This document shows positions 1-8,436 of a stretch of DNA of 38,320 bases, in pieces. The translations under genes were made by a program, and so were the position numbers. The DNA lies in contig JAOZPE010000026.1 of assembly GCA_029932915.1 (NCBI GenBank), positions 1 to 38,320 on the forward strand, in the 5' to 3' direction. This DNA comes from Candidatus Krumholzibacteriia bacterium. Its GTDB lineage: Bacteria > Krumholzibacteriota > Krumholzibacteriia > JAJRXK01. Below the pieces are notes generated by a model. The model did no database searches. It was given only the letters and a program-made list of their open reading frames with translations, and had not been told where the DNA came from. Positions within the stretch are counted from its first letter, which is position 1, and each line of letters begins with the position of its first letter.

Positions 1-2086
1 CCTGGCCCATGCTGAAGCCGGCCAACTGCCCGGCGATCTGCATCACCTGCTCCTGATAGATGATGACCCCGTAGGTCTCCTCGAGGATCGGCTTGAGCTC
101 GGGATGCAGGTACTCGATGCGTTTGCGACCGTGCTTGCGGTCGATGAAGTCGTCGACCATGCCACTGCCCAGCGGACCGGGACGGTACAGGGCGTTGACC
201 GCGGTGATGTCCCCGAAGGCGGTGGGCTTCAGCTTGCGCAGCACCTCTCTCATCCCGCTCGACTCCAGCTGGAACACACCCACCGTCTCCCCCCGAGAGA
301 GCATCTCGTAGACCTCGGGGTCGTCCAGGGGGATCTCCGAGGCACTCAGCTCGGCGTAGTCCGGGTTCTCCGCCCGCACGAATTCCAGCGCCTTCTCGAT
401 GACGGTGAGGGTGCGCAGGCCGAGGAAGTCCATCTTCAGCAGGCCCATCGTCTCGAGGATCTTCATGTCCCACTGCGTGGTGATCTCGTCCTTGCTGGTC
501 TTGTACAGAGGAACGTGATCGGTGAGACGGCCGGGCGCGATGAGCACGCCGGCGGCGTGGATGGAGGTATGGCGATAGAGCCCCTCCAGGGAAAGGGCGG
601 TATCGAGCAGACGGTCGTAACGGGGGTCTTCTTCGCGCACCTCCCGCAACTCGGGCGTGCTCTCGAGCGCCTTCTCCAGGGTGATCCCCAGTTGTTCGGG
701 AACCATCTTGGCGATGCGGTCGACCTCCGAATAGCTCATGCCCATGGCACGGCCGACGTCGCGCAGGACGCCGCGGGCGAGCATGGCCCCGTAGGTGATG
801 ATCTGGCAGACGCTGTCCCGCCCGTACTTGCGGTTGACGAAGTCGATGATCTCTCCCCGCCGTTCGAAGCAGAAATCGATATCGATATCGGGCATGGAGA
901 TGCGTTCGGGATTGAGGAAGCGTTCGAACAGGAGACCGTGGGCCAGGGGATCGACATCGGTGATCTCGATGCTGTAGCACACGAGGCTTCCCGCCGCGCT
1001 GCCTCGGCCCGGACCCACCGCGATGCCCATCGACTTGGCCGCCCGGACGAAGTCGCTGACGATGAGGAAGTAACCGGCGAAACCAGTGGTCTCGATCACC
1101 GACAGCTCGTAGTCGAGGCGTTGGCGGATCTCCTCGGTCATCTCCCCGAAGCGCTGGATGGCCCCGTCATAGGCCAGCTTCCGCAGATACTCCTCCGCGG
1201 TGGAGAAGCCCTCGGGCAAAGTGAAGACGGGCAGCAGATGTCGGCCCATCTGCAGTTCGACCTCACAACGCGACGCGATCTCCGCCGCGTTGGCCAGCGC
1301 ATCGGGAAAGTCGACGAAGGCCTGGGCCATCTCCTCCGCCGATCTCAGGTAGTACTGATCGCCTTCGTAGTGCCAGCGCTGGGGGGTGTCCACCGGCTGG
1401 TTCGTCTGGATGGCCATCAACACGTCGTGCGCCGCGGCGTCCTCCGCCCGCAGGTAGTGCACGTTGTTGGTGGCCACCATGCGCGCGCCCCGCTCGGCGC
1501 AGAAGCGGGCCGCCAGGCTGCGGTGCCGCTCCTCCGTCGGCAGTCCGTGGTTCTGGATCTCCACGAAGAAGCCGTCCGCTCCGAAGATCTCCCGGTATTC
1601 GTCCAGAGCCCGGCCCGCGCCCTCCAGATCGTTCTCCAGCAAGAGGGCATTGACTTCCCCCTTCAGACACGAACCCAGCGCGATCAGGCCCTCCGCGTGC
1701 TCCCTCAGGACGGCCTTGTCCAGTCGTGGCTTCTCGCACAGCCCCTCGAGGTATCCGATCGAGGCCAGTTCGATGAGGTTGTGCCATCCCTTCTCGTTCT
1801 CCGCGAGCAGGACGAGGTGGTACATCGGCCCCGCCTTCTCCGGTGAACACTCCCTGCGATCGGAGACGACGTAGGCCTCCATGCCCAGGATGGGCTTGAT
1901 CCCCTCCTTGCGGCAGGCCAGGTAGAAGTCGACGGCGCCGAAGAGATTGCCGTGATCGGTCAGGGCGAGTGCCGGCATGCCCAGCTCGGCGGCGCGCGCG
2001 GCCAGGTCCTTCACCTTCACCGCTCCGTCCAGCAGGCTGTAGTCGCTGTGCACGTGCAGATGTACGAAGCTGCGGTCGGCATCCAT
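1..2086 (-). CDS. dnaE: DNA polymerase III subunit alpha, 3' end cut by window
   Basis: This is the catalytic subunit of the replicative polymerase. About 695 residues are visible, from the ATG at 2086; the C-terminal part lies beyond base 1. The N-terminus reads as a PHP domain (FVHLHVHSDYSLLDG, then LALTDHGNLFG). The palm catalytic motif PDIDIDFCFERR is encoded near 860-890, and KMDFLGLRTL, which carries the third catalytic aspartate in E. coli DnaE, near 410-435. The end of the visible part, ETYGVIIYQEQVMQIAGQLAG, is standard DnaE. The M23 peptidase gene lies upstream on the same strand across a 156-base gap that contains a strong hairpin, so the two may be separate transcripts. The identification is secure; only the C-terminal OB-fold and tau-binding region cannot be checked. 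Confidence 0.97.
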   Translation of the reverse strand, partial: MDADRSFVHLHVHSDYSLLDGAVKVKDLAARAAELGMPALALTDHGNLFGAVDFYLACRKEGIKPILGMEAYVVSDRRECSPEKAGPMYHLVLLAENEKGWHNLIELASIGYLEGLCEKPRLDKAVLREHAEGLIALGSCLKGEVNALLLENDLEGAGRALDEYREIFGADGFFVEIQNHGLPTEERHRSLAARFCAERGARMVATNNVHYLRAEDAAAHDVLMAIQTNQPVDTPQRWHYEGDQYYLRSAEEMAQAFVDFPDALANAAEIASRCEVELQMGRHLLPVFTLPEGFSTAEEYLRKLAYDGAIQRFGEMTEEIRQRLDYELSVIETTGFAGYFLIVSDFVRAAKSMGIAVGPGRGSAAGSLVCYSIEITDVDPLAHGLLFERFLNPERISMPDIDIDFCFERRGEIIDFVNRKYGRDSVCQIITYGAMLARGVLRDVGRAMGMSYSEVDRIAKMVPEQLGITLEKALESTPELREVREEDPRYDRLLDTALSLEGLYRHTSIHAAGVLIAPGRLTDHVPLYKTSKDEITTQWDMKILETMGLLKMDFLGLRTLTVIEKALEFVRAENPDYAELSASEIPLDDPEVYEMLSRGETVGVFQLESSGMREVLRKLKPTAFGDITAVNALYRPGPLGSGMVDDFIDRKHGRKRIEYLHPELKPILEETYGVIIYQEQVMQIAGQLAGFSMGQ

Positions 2087-2167
2087 TGGCTTGTGTGATC
2101 GTCCCGGGAAAGGGTGTGCCGGCGGCGAGCGCCGGGCGACGGAACCCGATGGGCCGTGCTGCGCACC

Positions 2168-2195
2168 GGGTGGCGCGGCCGGCTCCGCGCCACCC
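2168..2195. terminator. 11-bp inverted repeat between M23 gene and dnaE
   Basis: A perfect GC-rich stem, gggtggcgcgg (2168-2178) and ccgcgccaccc (2185-2195), encloses a 6-base loop. It lies downstream of the M23 peptidase stop and upstream of dnaE, both read leftward. No T-run follows on either strand, so it is not a textbook intrinsic terminator. It could be a processing or attenuation hairpin, or act together with Rho. Confidence 0.45.
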
Positions 2196-2242
2196 TATTC
2201 CAAGTGGCCGTGCCGGAGCAAGGGGTGCAACGGAATGTCCCC

Positions 2243-4117
2243 TCAGGGGCGTAGAATCAGGCGAAGCCGGGCATGGCCCTCCTGGCCGAGACGGTCGCGG
2301 ACATCGACGGTGAAGAGATGCTCGCCCGCAGCGGGCTCGATCCAGAACTCGAAGACCAGCTCCCGGGCCTCCGGATCGTAGCGCGCCGGCCAGCGGTGGC
2401 CGTCCACCTGGGCGAGGATGTCATCCTCCTCGATTCCGGCCACATCCTCGGACACTCCCACGCGCACCGCCGGCCACCGTGGAAGACGCAGACCCTGCGG
2501 GGAGGGTCGCTCCTCGGCTTCCAGCACATCTCCATCGTGGAGGATCCGGCCCTGCGAACGGAACGGGCCGAGACGCGGCGGATCCTCGTCGGCCAACAGG
2601 AGCACGGCGCCCGGCCGGTCCACCCTTCCTTCCCATCGAAGCGATCGCCCGCCCTCCGCTTCCCCGGCCAAACCGGCCAGGAAGGACCACCCACCCCTCT
2701 CGTCGAGCAGGAACAAGCCCACCGGCGCCGTGGCCTCCAGCGGCTCCTCCGACCCCACCCGGACCACCACCCCCCGGTCGAAGACCGCCCCAGCCGAACG
2801 CAGCCGCCCGCAGGAGAGCACCACCCGGGCCCGTGGAGGCGCCTCCAGGGCCTCCCCAGCACTCTCCCACCACAGCACCCCACCCCGGTAGCATGCGTCC
2901 TCCGGGTTCTCCACCTCCACGGTGAACGCCTCGCCGACGGCAGCGGAGATCCTTCCTCCCCGGGAGAGCGGATTCGCCCTCGCCTTGGGCCAGAACGGAC
3001 TCTCGCCGGCGAAGGCCCGGTCGGGCCCATCCCTTCCCACCGCCCCTCCCTGCAGGAGCAGACGGGCCGTCCCCCGGTTGCCCGCCGCGTCCCAGGCCGT
3101 CACCTCGAGTTCGGCGGACCGGCCCTCGTCGATCTCGAAGGAACCGTCCCCCTGGGGAAAGATGCGGCCGGGCAAGCGGTTTCCCGGACGGTGGTAGAGG
3201 CGCAGCCAGGGCCGCTCGAGGGGCTGGGGGTCGTCTGCCCGCTCCAGCCGCATCTGCCTGCTCTGGGCGAAGTCGAAGGTGAGGTTCTCCAGCCGTCCGA
3301 TCTCGTGCCCGTCCAGCCTCACCGCGATTCCCAGGGGAGCCAGCCGGAAGGCCCCGGCGTCGCTGCGGTCGTCGACGCGCACCATCAAGCCCACCGGACC
3401 CGCCACCTCGACCCGGTCTCCCCCGTGCACGGTGCGCGGAAACGGTCGACCGTCCAGACGGGAGCGGGCGGAGAGCGGCACCAGGCGAAGACCGGTGATC
3501 CGTGGTCTCAGGGTGTCCGCAACGCTGAAACCGTGGAGCAGGGGATTCAGGGGACGCTCCGAGGCGTCCCGCAGCTCCAGGTGCAGATGGGGCGCGCCCA
3601 CTCCGGTCGAGCCGCTCAGGGCCAACAGCTCGCCGCGCTCCACCTGCAAACGGCCGGGCGGGATCCGCAGATCCTGACGGTAGCGGCCACTCCTCTTCCA
3701 GGCGGACACCAGGGGCGCCCGCAGGCGGTCGGCGAGGGCGGACAGATGCGCGAAGACGAGCTGCCGCCCGTCGGGCAGGGTCAGGTACACGGCCACCCCG
3801 TATCCGGTGGCGGAGCACCGGACACGGGTGATCGAGCCCGAGGCCGGAGCCAGCACCCGCAGACCCTCGCGCCCCCGGGTGCGCAGGTCGATGCCGCTGT
3901 GGTAGCGGCCCTGACGGAACTCCATGAAGGTTCCGGTCAAGGAAGGGACCGTCTCCGGCAGGGGCCAGAGGAATGCGCCGGCCACCGGCTCGGCGATGGG
4001 AGCCGCCGGGGCCGACCGACCCACAGCGGTGGAATCACCCGCGGCGGCGAAGGCGACGACGGCCACGAGCAGGAGGGTCCATTCGACGAGGAATGCGGCC
4101 GCGGCCGGGCCGGCCAC
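2243..4117 (-). CDS. Exported M23-family (LytM) metallopeptidase
   Basis: Predicted cell-wall endopeptidase or LytM-type regulator of the envelope. The zinc ligands of the M23 fold are visible: YHSGID (His about 75, Asp about 79), FAHL (about 126) and HLHLELRD (His about 179 and 181). About 400 residues of beta-rich sequence follow with no domain I can name. The start is uncertain. The frame is open to a TTG at 4303 and an ATG at 4276, but those would overlap the divergent gene that starts at 4275. I chose the GTG at 4117 because a hydrophobic signal-like stretch (WTLLLVAVVAFAAAG) follows at once and a TATCAT box sits at 4164-4159 on this strand. The product is then about 624 residues. All needed M23 residues are present, so an active peptidase is likely; the substrate is unknown. 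Confidence 0.85.
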   Translation of the reverse strand: MAGPAAAAFLVEWTLLLVAVVAFAAAGDSTAVGRSAPAAPIAEPVAGAFLWPLPETVPSLTGTFMEFRQGRYHSGIDLRTRGREGLRVLAPASGSITRVRCSATGYGVAVYLTLPDGRQLVFAHLSALADRLRAPLVSAWKRSGRYRQDLRIPPGRLQVERGELLALSGSTGVGAPHLHLELRDASERPLNPLLHGFSVADTLRPRITGLRLVPLSARSRLDGRPFPRTVHGGDRVEVAGPVGLMVRVDDRSDAGAFRLAPLGIAVRLDGHEIGRLENLTFDFAQSRQMRLERADDPQPLERPWLRLYHRPGNRLPGRIFPQGDGSFEIDEGRSAELEVTAWDAAGNRGTARLLLQGGAVGRDGPDRAFAGESPFWPKARANPLSRGGRISAAVGEAFTVEVENPEDACYRGGVLWWESAGEALEAPPRARVVLSCGRLRSAGAVFDRGVVVRVGSEEPLEATAPVGLFLLDERGGWSFLAGLAGEAEGGRSLRWEGRVDRPGAVLLLADEDPPRLGPFRSQGRILHDGDVLEAEERPSPQGLRLPRWPAVRVGVSEDVAGIEEDDILAQVDGHRWPARYDPEARELVFEFWIEPAAGEHLFTVDVRDRLGQEGHARLRLILRP

Positions 4118-4274
4118 GGCCGCACCCGGCCCGCCGGCCTTGCCAGCACCCCGGGCCGATGATAACCTTCTTGCCTTTGAATCCTCCCGGGACGGCTGGG
4201 AGGCATCCGGGCGGCGGCGGTGGCCGCCTCCTCTGTTCTCGACGGTTCGCCCTCGAGCGGGAGCGTGGTTCCTC

Positions 4275-6089
4275 ATGATGAAAATGATGCGAGACCGGGT
4301 CAAGCTGATCTACTGGGTGGTGATCATCACCTTTCTCGGTCTGACCTTCCTGGTCTGGGGAATCGGTCTGAACGGCAGGAAGGGGAAGGAACCCCTCACC
4401 CGCAAGAACGCCGTGGCCACGGTGAACGGCCACGACATCACCTACGACCTCTACACCCAGCACGTCAACTCCATCCTCGACCAGATGCGGCAGCAGCAGC
4501 CCGAGGGTGAGGATCTCAGTGAGAACCAGAGGATGCGTGCGCGGCAACAGGCATTCGACGACCTCATCCTGGAGACCCTCGAACGCGAGGAGGCCCGCAA
4601 GCTGGGCCTGGACGTCACCGACGAGGAGATCGTCGACATCCTCTCCAACAATCCGCCGGCCTTCCTCCTGCAGCAGTTCGTCGATGAGAACGGCAAGGTG
4701 GATACGGAGGCCTACGTCCGCGCCCTGCAGGATCCGAACCTGCCGTGGGATCAGATCGAGAGCTACATCCGCTCCACCGTCCCCCTGCAGAAACTGGAGA
4801 ACTACGTCACCGGTCAGGCACTGGTGAGCGAGGAGGAGCTGCGCCGGGCCTACGCCGAGCAGACGGTGAAGGCGGTGGCCGAGTACGTCGGCGTCGAGCT
4901 GAGCTCGATCGAGCTGGAGAGTGAAGAGGTCTCCGACGAGGAGATCCGCAGCTTCTACGAGAAGCACCGCGACGAGTACAGTGTTCCCGAGCAGGTGTCC
5001 GTCCGGCTGGTGACCATCCCCAAGGAAGCCAGCCCCCAGGACGAGAAGGAACTCGTCTCCATCCTCAGCGACATCCGCAAGGACATCATCGCCGGCCGCA
5101 CCACCTTCGAAGAGGCCGCCCAGACCTACAGCGAGGATTCCAGCAACGCATCGCAGGGAGGCGACCTGGGCTTCATCGATCGCCAGCGCATGGTGGCACC
5201 GTTCACCGACGCCGCCTTCGCCCTGAAGGTGGGCGAGATCTCCGAGCCGGTGAAGACCCAGTTCGGCTTCCACCTCATCCAGGTGGTCGAAGAGAAGCTC
5301 GATGACAAGGGCAAGCGCAGTGAGGTGCACGTGCGCCATATCCTGCTGCGGCGCAAGGCGAGCGAATCGACGGTGGAGGATCTGAGGGATCTGGCCCAGC
5401 GCCTGCACGATGAGGCCGAGCACATGGGACTGGAAGCGGCGGCCGATTCGGCCCACCTGGAGGTCACCACCACTGCGACCTTCCAGAAGACCTTCAACAT
5501 CCCGGGCGTCCCCAACAGCCTGCCCGGCACCCGCTATGCCTTCGACCACGAGGCGGGAACGCTCTCGCCGGTGTTCGAGACCCAGGACATGTTCTACCTC
5601 TTCGAGGTCGCCGAGAAGATCCCGGCCGGTTACCGCCCCCTGGAGGACGTCAAGGCGATCGTGGCCAGCCGCATCCAGCGTGAGCGCCGCGCCGACCGCG
5701 CCGCGGCGGAGGTCGCCAAGGCATGGAAGGACATCCAGGCGGGCTCGAGTCTGGCCGACGCGGCCAAGAAGTACGGCATGAAGCACGCGGTGACCGACAC
5801 CTTCACCCTTCGTGAGAACATCCCGGGCATCGGTTTCGCCACCGCCTTCGCGCGCGCGGCCCTGAGTCTGGAGCCCGGCGAGATGCTCCCGGAGGTCCGC
5901 ACCCAGCGTGGGGTCTACCTCATCAAGCTGCTGTACAAGAGCCCCTTCGACGAGAAGGACTTCGCGGCCAAGCGAGCCGCTCTGAGCCAGTCGCTGCTGT
6001 TCAACCGCCGGCGCCAGATCCTCACCCAGTGGCAGAACCAGCTGCTGGAGAACGCGAAGATCGTCGACCGCCGGACCAGCTTCCTCTAG
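4275..6089 (+). CDS. PpiD/SurA-type periplasmic peptidyl-prolyl isomerase
   Basis: Predicted membrane-anchored parvulin-type foldase of 604 residues that helps fold exported and outer-membrane proteins. One transmembrane helix (about 12-31, IYWVVIITFLGLTFLVWGIG) follows a short basic N-terminus, as in PpiD. A SurA-N-like helical region (about 45-200) comes next. A PpiC rotamase domain (about 240-340) shows SQGGDLGFIDRQRM and FGFHLIQVVEEK. A second, degenerate parvulin-like unit begins at VHVRHILLRRK (about 351). The start is the first of two adjacent ATG codons at 4275 and 4278, with ggag upstream; the frame is open further upstream but would overlap the M23 gene. The stop overlaps the end of the convergent transporter gene by four bases. 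PpiD-like layout is clear; exact orthology to E. coli PpiD is not claimed. Confidence 0.93.
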   Translation: MMKMMRDRVKLIYWVVIITFLGLTFLVWGIGLNGRKGKEPLTRKNAVATVNGHDITYDLYTQHVNSILDQMRQQQPEGEDLSENQRMRARQQAFDDLILETLEREEARKLGLDVTDEEIVDILSNNPPAFLLQQFVDENGKVDTEAYVRALQDPNLPWDQIESYIRSTVPLQKLENYVTGQALVSEEELRRAYAEQTVKAVAEYVGVELSSIELESEEVSDEEIRSFYEKHRDEYSVPEQVSVRLVTIPKEASPQDEKELVSILSDIRKDIIAGRTTFEEAAQTYSEDSSNASQGGDLGFIDRQRMVAPFTDAAFALKVGEISEPVKTQFGFHLIQVVEEKLDDKGKRSEVHVRHILLRRKASESTVEDLRDLAQRLHDEAEHMGLEAAADSAHLEVTTTATFQKTFNIPGVPNSLPGTRYAFDHEAGTLSPVFETQDMFYLFEVAEKIPAGYRPLEDVKAIVASRIQRERRADRAAAEVAKAWKDIQAGSSLADAAKKYGMKHAVTDTFTLRENIPGIGFATAFARAALSLEPGEMLPEVRTQRGVYLIKLLYKSPFDEKDFAAKRAALSQSLLFNRRRQILTQWQNQLLENAKIVDRRTSFL

Positions 6090-7120
6090 CTGGCCGGGGC
6101 CGCTTCGGCCGCGTCCGGTTCCAGATAGTGGGGGTCGCCCACCAGATCCGGGCGGCGCCACGGCCTGCGGCCGGTGAAGGGTGCCTCGCGGAGCGCGCAC
6201 GCGTCGAGCTCGCAGAAGGAACAGCACTGCGGCACACAGGGGTCCAGATGGACGATGCACTCGCCGAGCCCTCCGTAGGGCTCGAGCAGTGCGTCGCGCA
6301 GTTCATCCTGGACGTGGTGGGCGTCCTCCACGCTCCAGTAGCGCGGCAGGGTCAGATGGAAATCGATGTGGCGCAGATCGCCACTTCGCCAGGCCCGTAG
6401 ATGATGCACGTCGATCCATCCGGGTTGCCTCAGCTTCTCCAGTTTCTGCGCGATCTCCTCCAACAACTCCGCGTCCGCCTCGTCCATCAGACGGGATACC
6501 GCCTGTCGCATCAGACGCAGGCCCACGACGAGGATGTGCAGGGCGACGGCGATCGCCGCCAAGGGGTCCATCCACCGCCACCCGGTCAGGTGCACCAGGG
6601 TCAGTCCCAGCAACACCCCCGCGCTGGTCATGCTGTCGGTGATGAGATGGTATCCGTCGGCGGCCAGGGCCTGGCTGGCGTGCTGCCGCCCCTGCCGGAT
6701 CAGATAGATCCCCGCCAGGCCGTTGAGGATCCCGGTGACCAGGATGATGAGCAGGCCCACATTGAGCTGCTGCAGGGGCGGAGCATCCACGAGACGGGGA
6801 ATCGAATGCCAGAGAATGAACGCCGCGGCCACGGCGATGAGCGCACCCTCGGCCCCCGCGGAGAAGTCCTCGGCCTTGCCGTGGCCGTAGGGGTGATCCT
6901 CGTCGGGGGGTTTGGCGCTCTGGACGATGGTGAAGTAGGCCATCACGGCCGCCACCACGTTGATCACCGTCTCCATCGCGTCGGCGAAGATCGCTGTCGA
7001 CGAGGTCATCCACCAGGCGAGCAGCTTCGCCGACAGCAGCACGATGCTCAGGACGATCGAGAAGATCGCGACCTGTTTGCGGCGACGGATGCGCTGGGGA
7101 TGCGTGAACGTGTCATTCAT
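6086..7120 (-). CDS. Cation diffusion facilitator (CDF) transporter with Cys-rich tail
   Basis: Predicted inner-membrane divalent metal/proton antiporter, 344 residues. About six transmembrane helices span 18-225. FADAMETV in helix 2 (Asp47, Glu50) and HLITDS in helix 5 (His158, Asp162) form the presumed transport site, and DEDHPYGHGKAE (73-84) is the usual CDF loop signature. The cytoplasmic C-terminal domain (about 205-290) is followed by a cluster of cysteines at 295, 299, 300, 303 and 308, a likely metal-binding extension. The ATG overlaps the mrfB stop by four bases (ATGA), so it is translationally coupled to that DNA-repair gene, as the last gene of the run. Zinc, iron or manganese are all possible substrates; the sequence does not decide. 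Confidence 0.93.
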   Translation of the reverse strand: MNDTFTHPQRIRRRKQVAIFSIVLSIVLLSAKLLAWWMTSSTAIFADAMETVINVVAAVMAYFTIVQSAKPPDEDHPYGHGKAEDFSAGAEGALIAVAAAFILWHSIPRLVDAPPLQQLNVGLLIILVTGILNGLAGIYLIRQGRQHASQALAADGYHLITDSMTSAGVLLGLTLVHLTGWRWMDPLAAIAVALHILVVGLRLMRQAVSRLMDEADAELLEEIAQKLEKLRQPGWIDVHHLRAWRSGDLRHIDFHLTLPRYWSVEDAHHVQDELRDALLEPYGGLGECIVHLDPCVPQCCSFCELDACALREAPFTGRRPWRRPDLVGDPHYLEPDAAEAAPAS

Positions 7121-8430
7121 CGCTTCAACCTCTCATTCCTGCGATGGAGACGCCTCTTGCGGTGCTCGAGCGCCTCCCTCCAATGGGCCTCCGAATCGAT
7201 CCCCACCACCGCCCGGCGGCGCTGGAGGATGCGCTGGGACGATTCGACCTGCCCGAGGGCGGCCGGGATGTCCCGACGGCGATGTTCGAGGATCTTGGCG
7301 ATCTCCACCCGCGCCCAGATCCAATCCGGCCACCGCTGCAGCGCTTCACCCAACAGTCGTTCCACCCGGTCCCAATCCCTCCGCCGTTTCAGCAGGCGTG
7401 TCAACTCGGCCGCTGAGCGGCGGGCCACCTCACCGTCGCCGGACTCGGCCGCCCGCTCGAAGCGCAGCCGGGCCGCATCCGTCCGACCCCGCGCGGCCAG
7501 CGCCCGGCCCAGGGAGAGTTCGGCCGCCGCCGGCAGCTCCACCGGATCCTCTCCATCCCCGTAGAGGCGGGCGAGGAAACGGGTGAGCTCCATCAGGTTC
7601 TCCACATCGCGGCGGTTGTGCCGGACCACCCGGATCAATCCCTCGCTCTCGCCATCGAGCAGCCATGCGCGGTAGACCATGGGTATATCCTCACCGGGAA
7701 TGTCGTCCCTCCGGACCCGTCCCAGCCAGTGGGCCTCCAGACGGTGGAGGCGGCAGTCGGCGAGCCAGGTGGAGGCGACCCGCCGCGCCGGATGGATGAG
7801 GTCGAGGTGGGGCCGTTGCAGGACCGACGGATCGAGGCGTGAAAGGAGAGCGCGGGTGCGAAGACGGGGAAGATCGAAGGACCTTCCGTTGAAGGTGATC
7901 AGCGCGTCGCTGTGCCGCAGATCGTCCCACAGTTCCGAGAGCATCCGGCCTTCCGCCGCCGGCTCGGGCAACAGATACTGCACGAGCCGTCCTCCCCTTC
8001 GGGTCCAGTGGAGCAGACCGACGAGGAAGATCAGCGTGCCCGTACCCGACTGCAGACCGGTGGTCTCGGTATCGAGGATCGTCCAGTTCTCTCCCGAGGG
8101 TCTTTTCCCCCCCGCCAGACGCTGCCAGATCTCCGTGTCGACCAGCTCGGTGGGAGGGCCCGGCCACAGGCTCCGGTCCACCTCGGCCTCGATCCGCAGG
8201 TAGGCCGACGGCCCCCGACCCCGCCACCTGGCTCCCTCCAGGGATGCTTCGATCGAGCCCGCCCGGCCGACGGCCCCCTCCGCCTCACCCCCCGAACGCT
8301 CCTCCCCCGCCCGTCGGTGGTCGAACGGACGCCGATCCCCGGCCGCCTCGTCCGCCGCGGTGGACGGACGCCCACCGGCCAAGGGGCGATCGAAACGCGC
8401 CAGACGTCTGCGAAGATCCCGCTGGGACAT
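7117..8430 (-). CDS. mrfB: MrfB/YprB-like DEDD exonuclease with TPR-like C-terminus
   Basis: Predicted metal-dependent exonuclease of the mitomycin repair factor pathway, 437 residues. The first 110 residues are charged and poorly conserved. An RNase-H-like DEDD exonuclease core (about 115-285) shows LDTETTG (Asp120, Glu122), LITFNGRSFDLP (Asp186) and HNRRDVENL (Asp275), the expected catalytic acids. The C-terminal 140 residues look like helical repeats of TPR type (AAELSLGRALAARGRTDAA). The gene starts six bases after the mrfA stop and ends overlapping the CDF gene. In Bacillus subtilis the YprA/YprB pair was shown to repair mitomycin C damage as MrfA/MrfB; side-by-side order and motif conservation support the same role here. 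Confidence is high for the family and moderate for the pathway. Confidence 0.87.
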   Translation of the reverse strand: MSQRDLRRRLARFDRPLAGGRPSTAADEAAGDRRPFDHRRAGEERSGGEAEGAVGRAGSIEASLEGARWRGRGPSAYLRIEAEVDRSLWPGPPTELVDTEIWQRLAGGKRPSGENWTILDTETTGLQSGTGTLIFLVGLLHWTRRGGRLVQYLLPEPAAEGRMLSELWDDLRHSDALITFNGRSFDLPRLRTRALLSRLDPSVLQRPHLDLIHPARRVASTWLADCRLHRLEAHWLGRVRRDDIPGEDIPMVYRAWLLDGESEGLIRVVRHNRRDVENLMELTRFLARLYGDGEDPVELPAAAELSLGRALAARGRTDAARLRFERAAESGDGEVARRSAAELTRLLKRRRDWDRVERLLGEALQRWPDWIWARVEIAKILEHRRRDIPAALGQVESSQRILQRRRAVVGIDSEAHWREALEHRKRRLHRRNERLKR

Positions 8431-8436
8431 GGTGGT

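Noticed and set aside
104-1846. 580-codon open frame on the plus strand
   Set aside because: Antisense to dnaE, whose PHP and palm motifs fix the real strand.
3924-4274. N-terminal extension of the PpiD-type gene
   Set aside because: It lies antisense to the signal-peptide and M23 domain region; the ATG at 4275 is followed by the membrane anchor.
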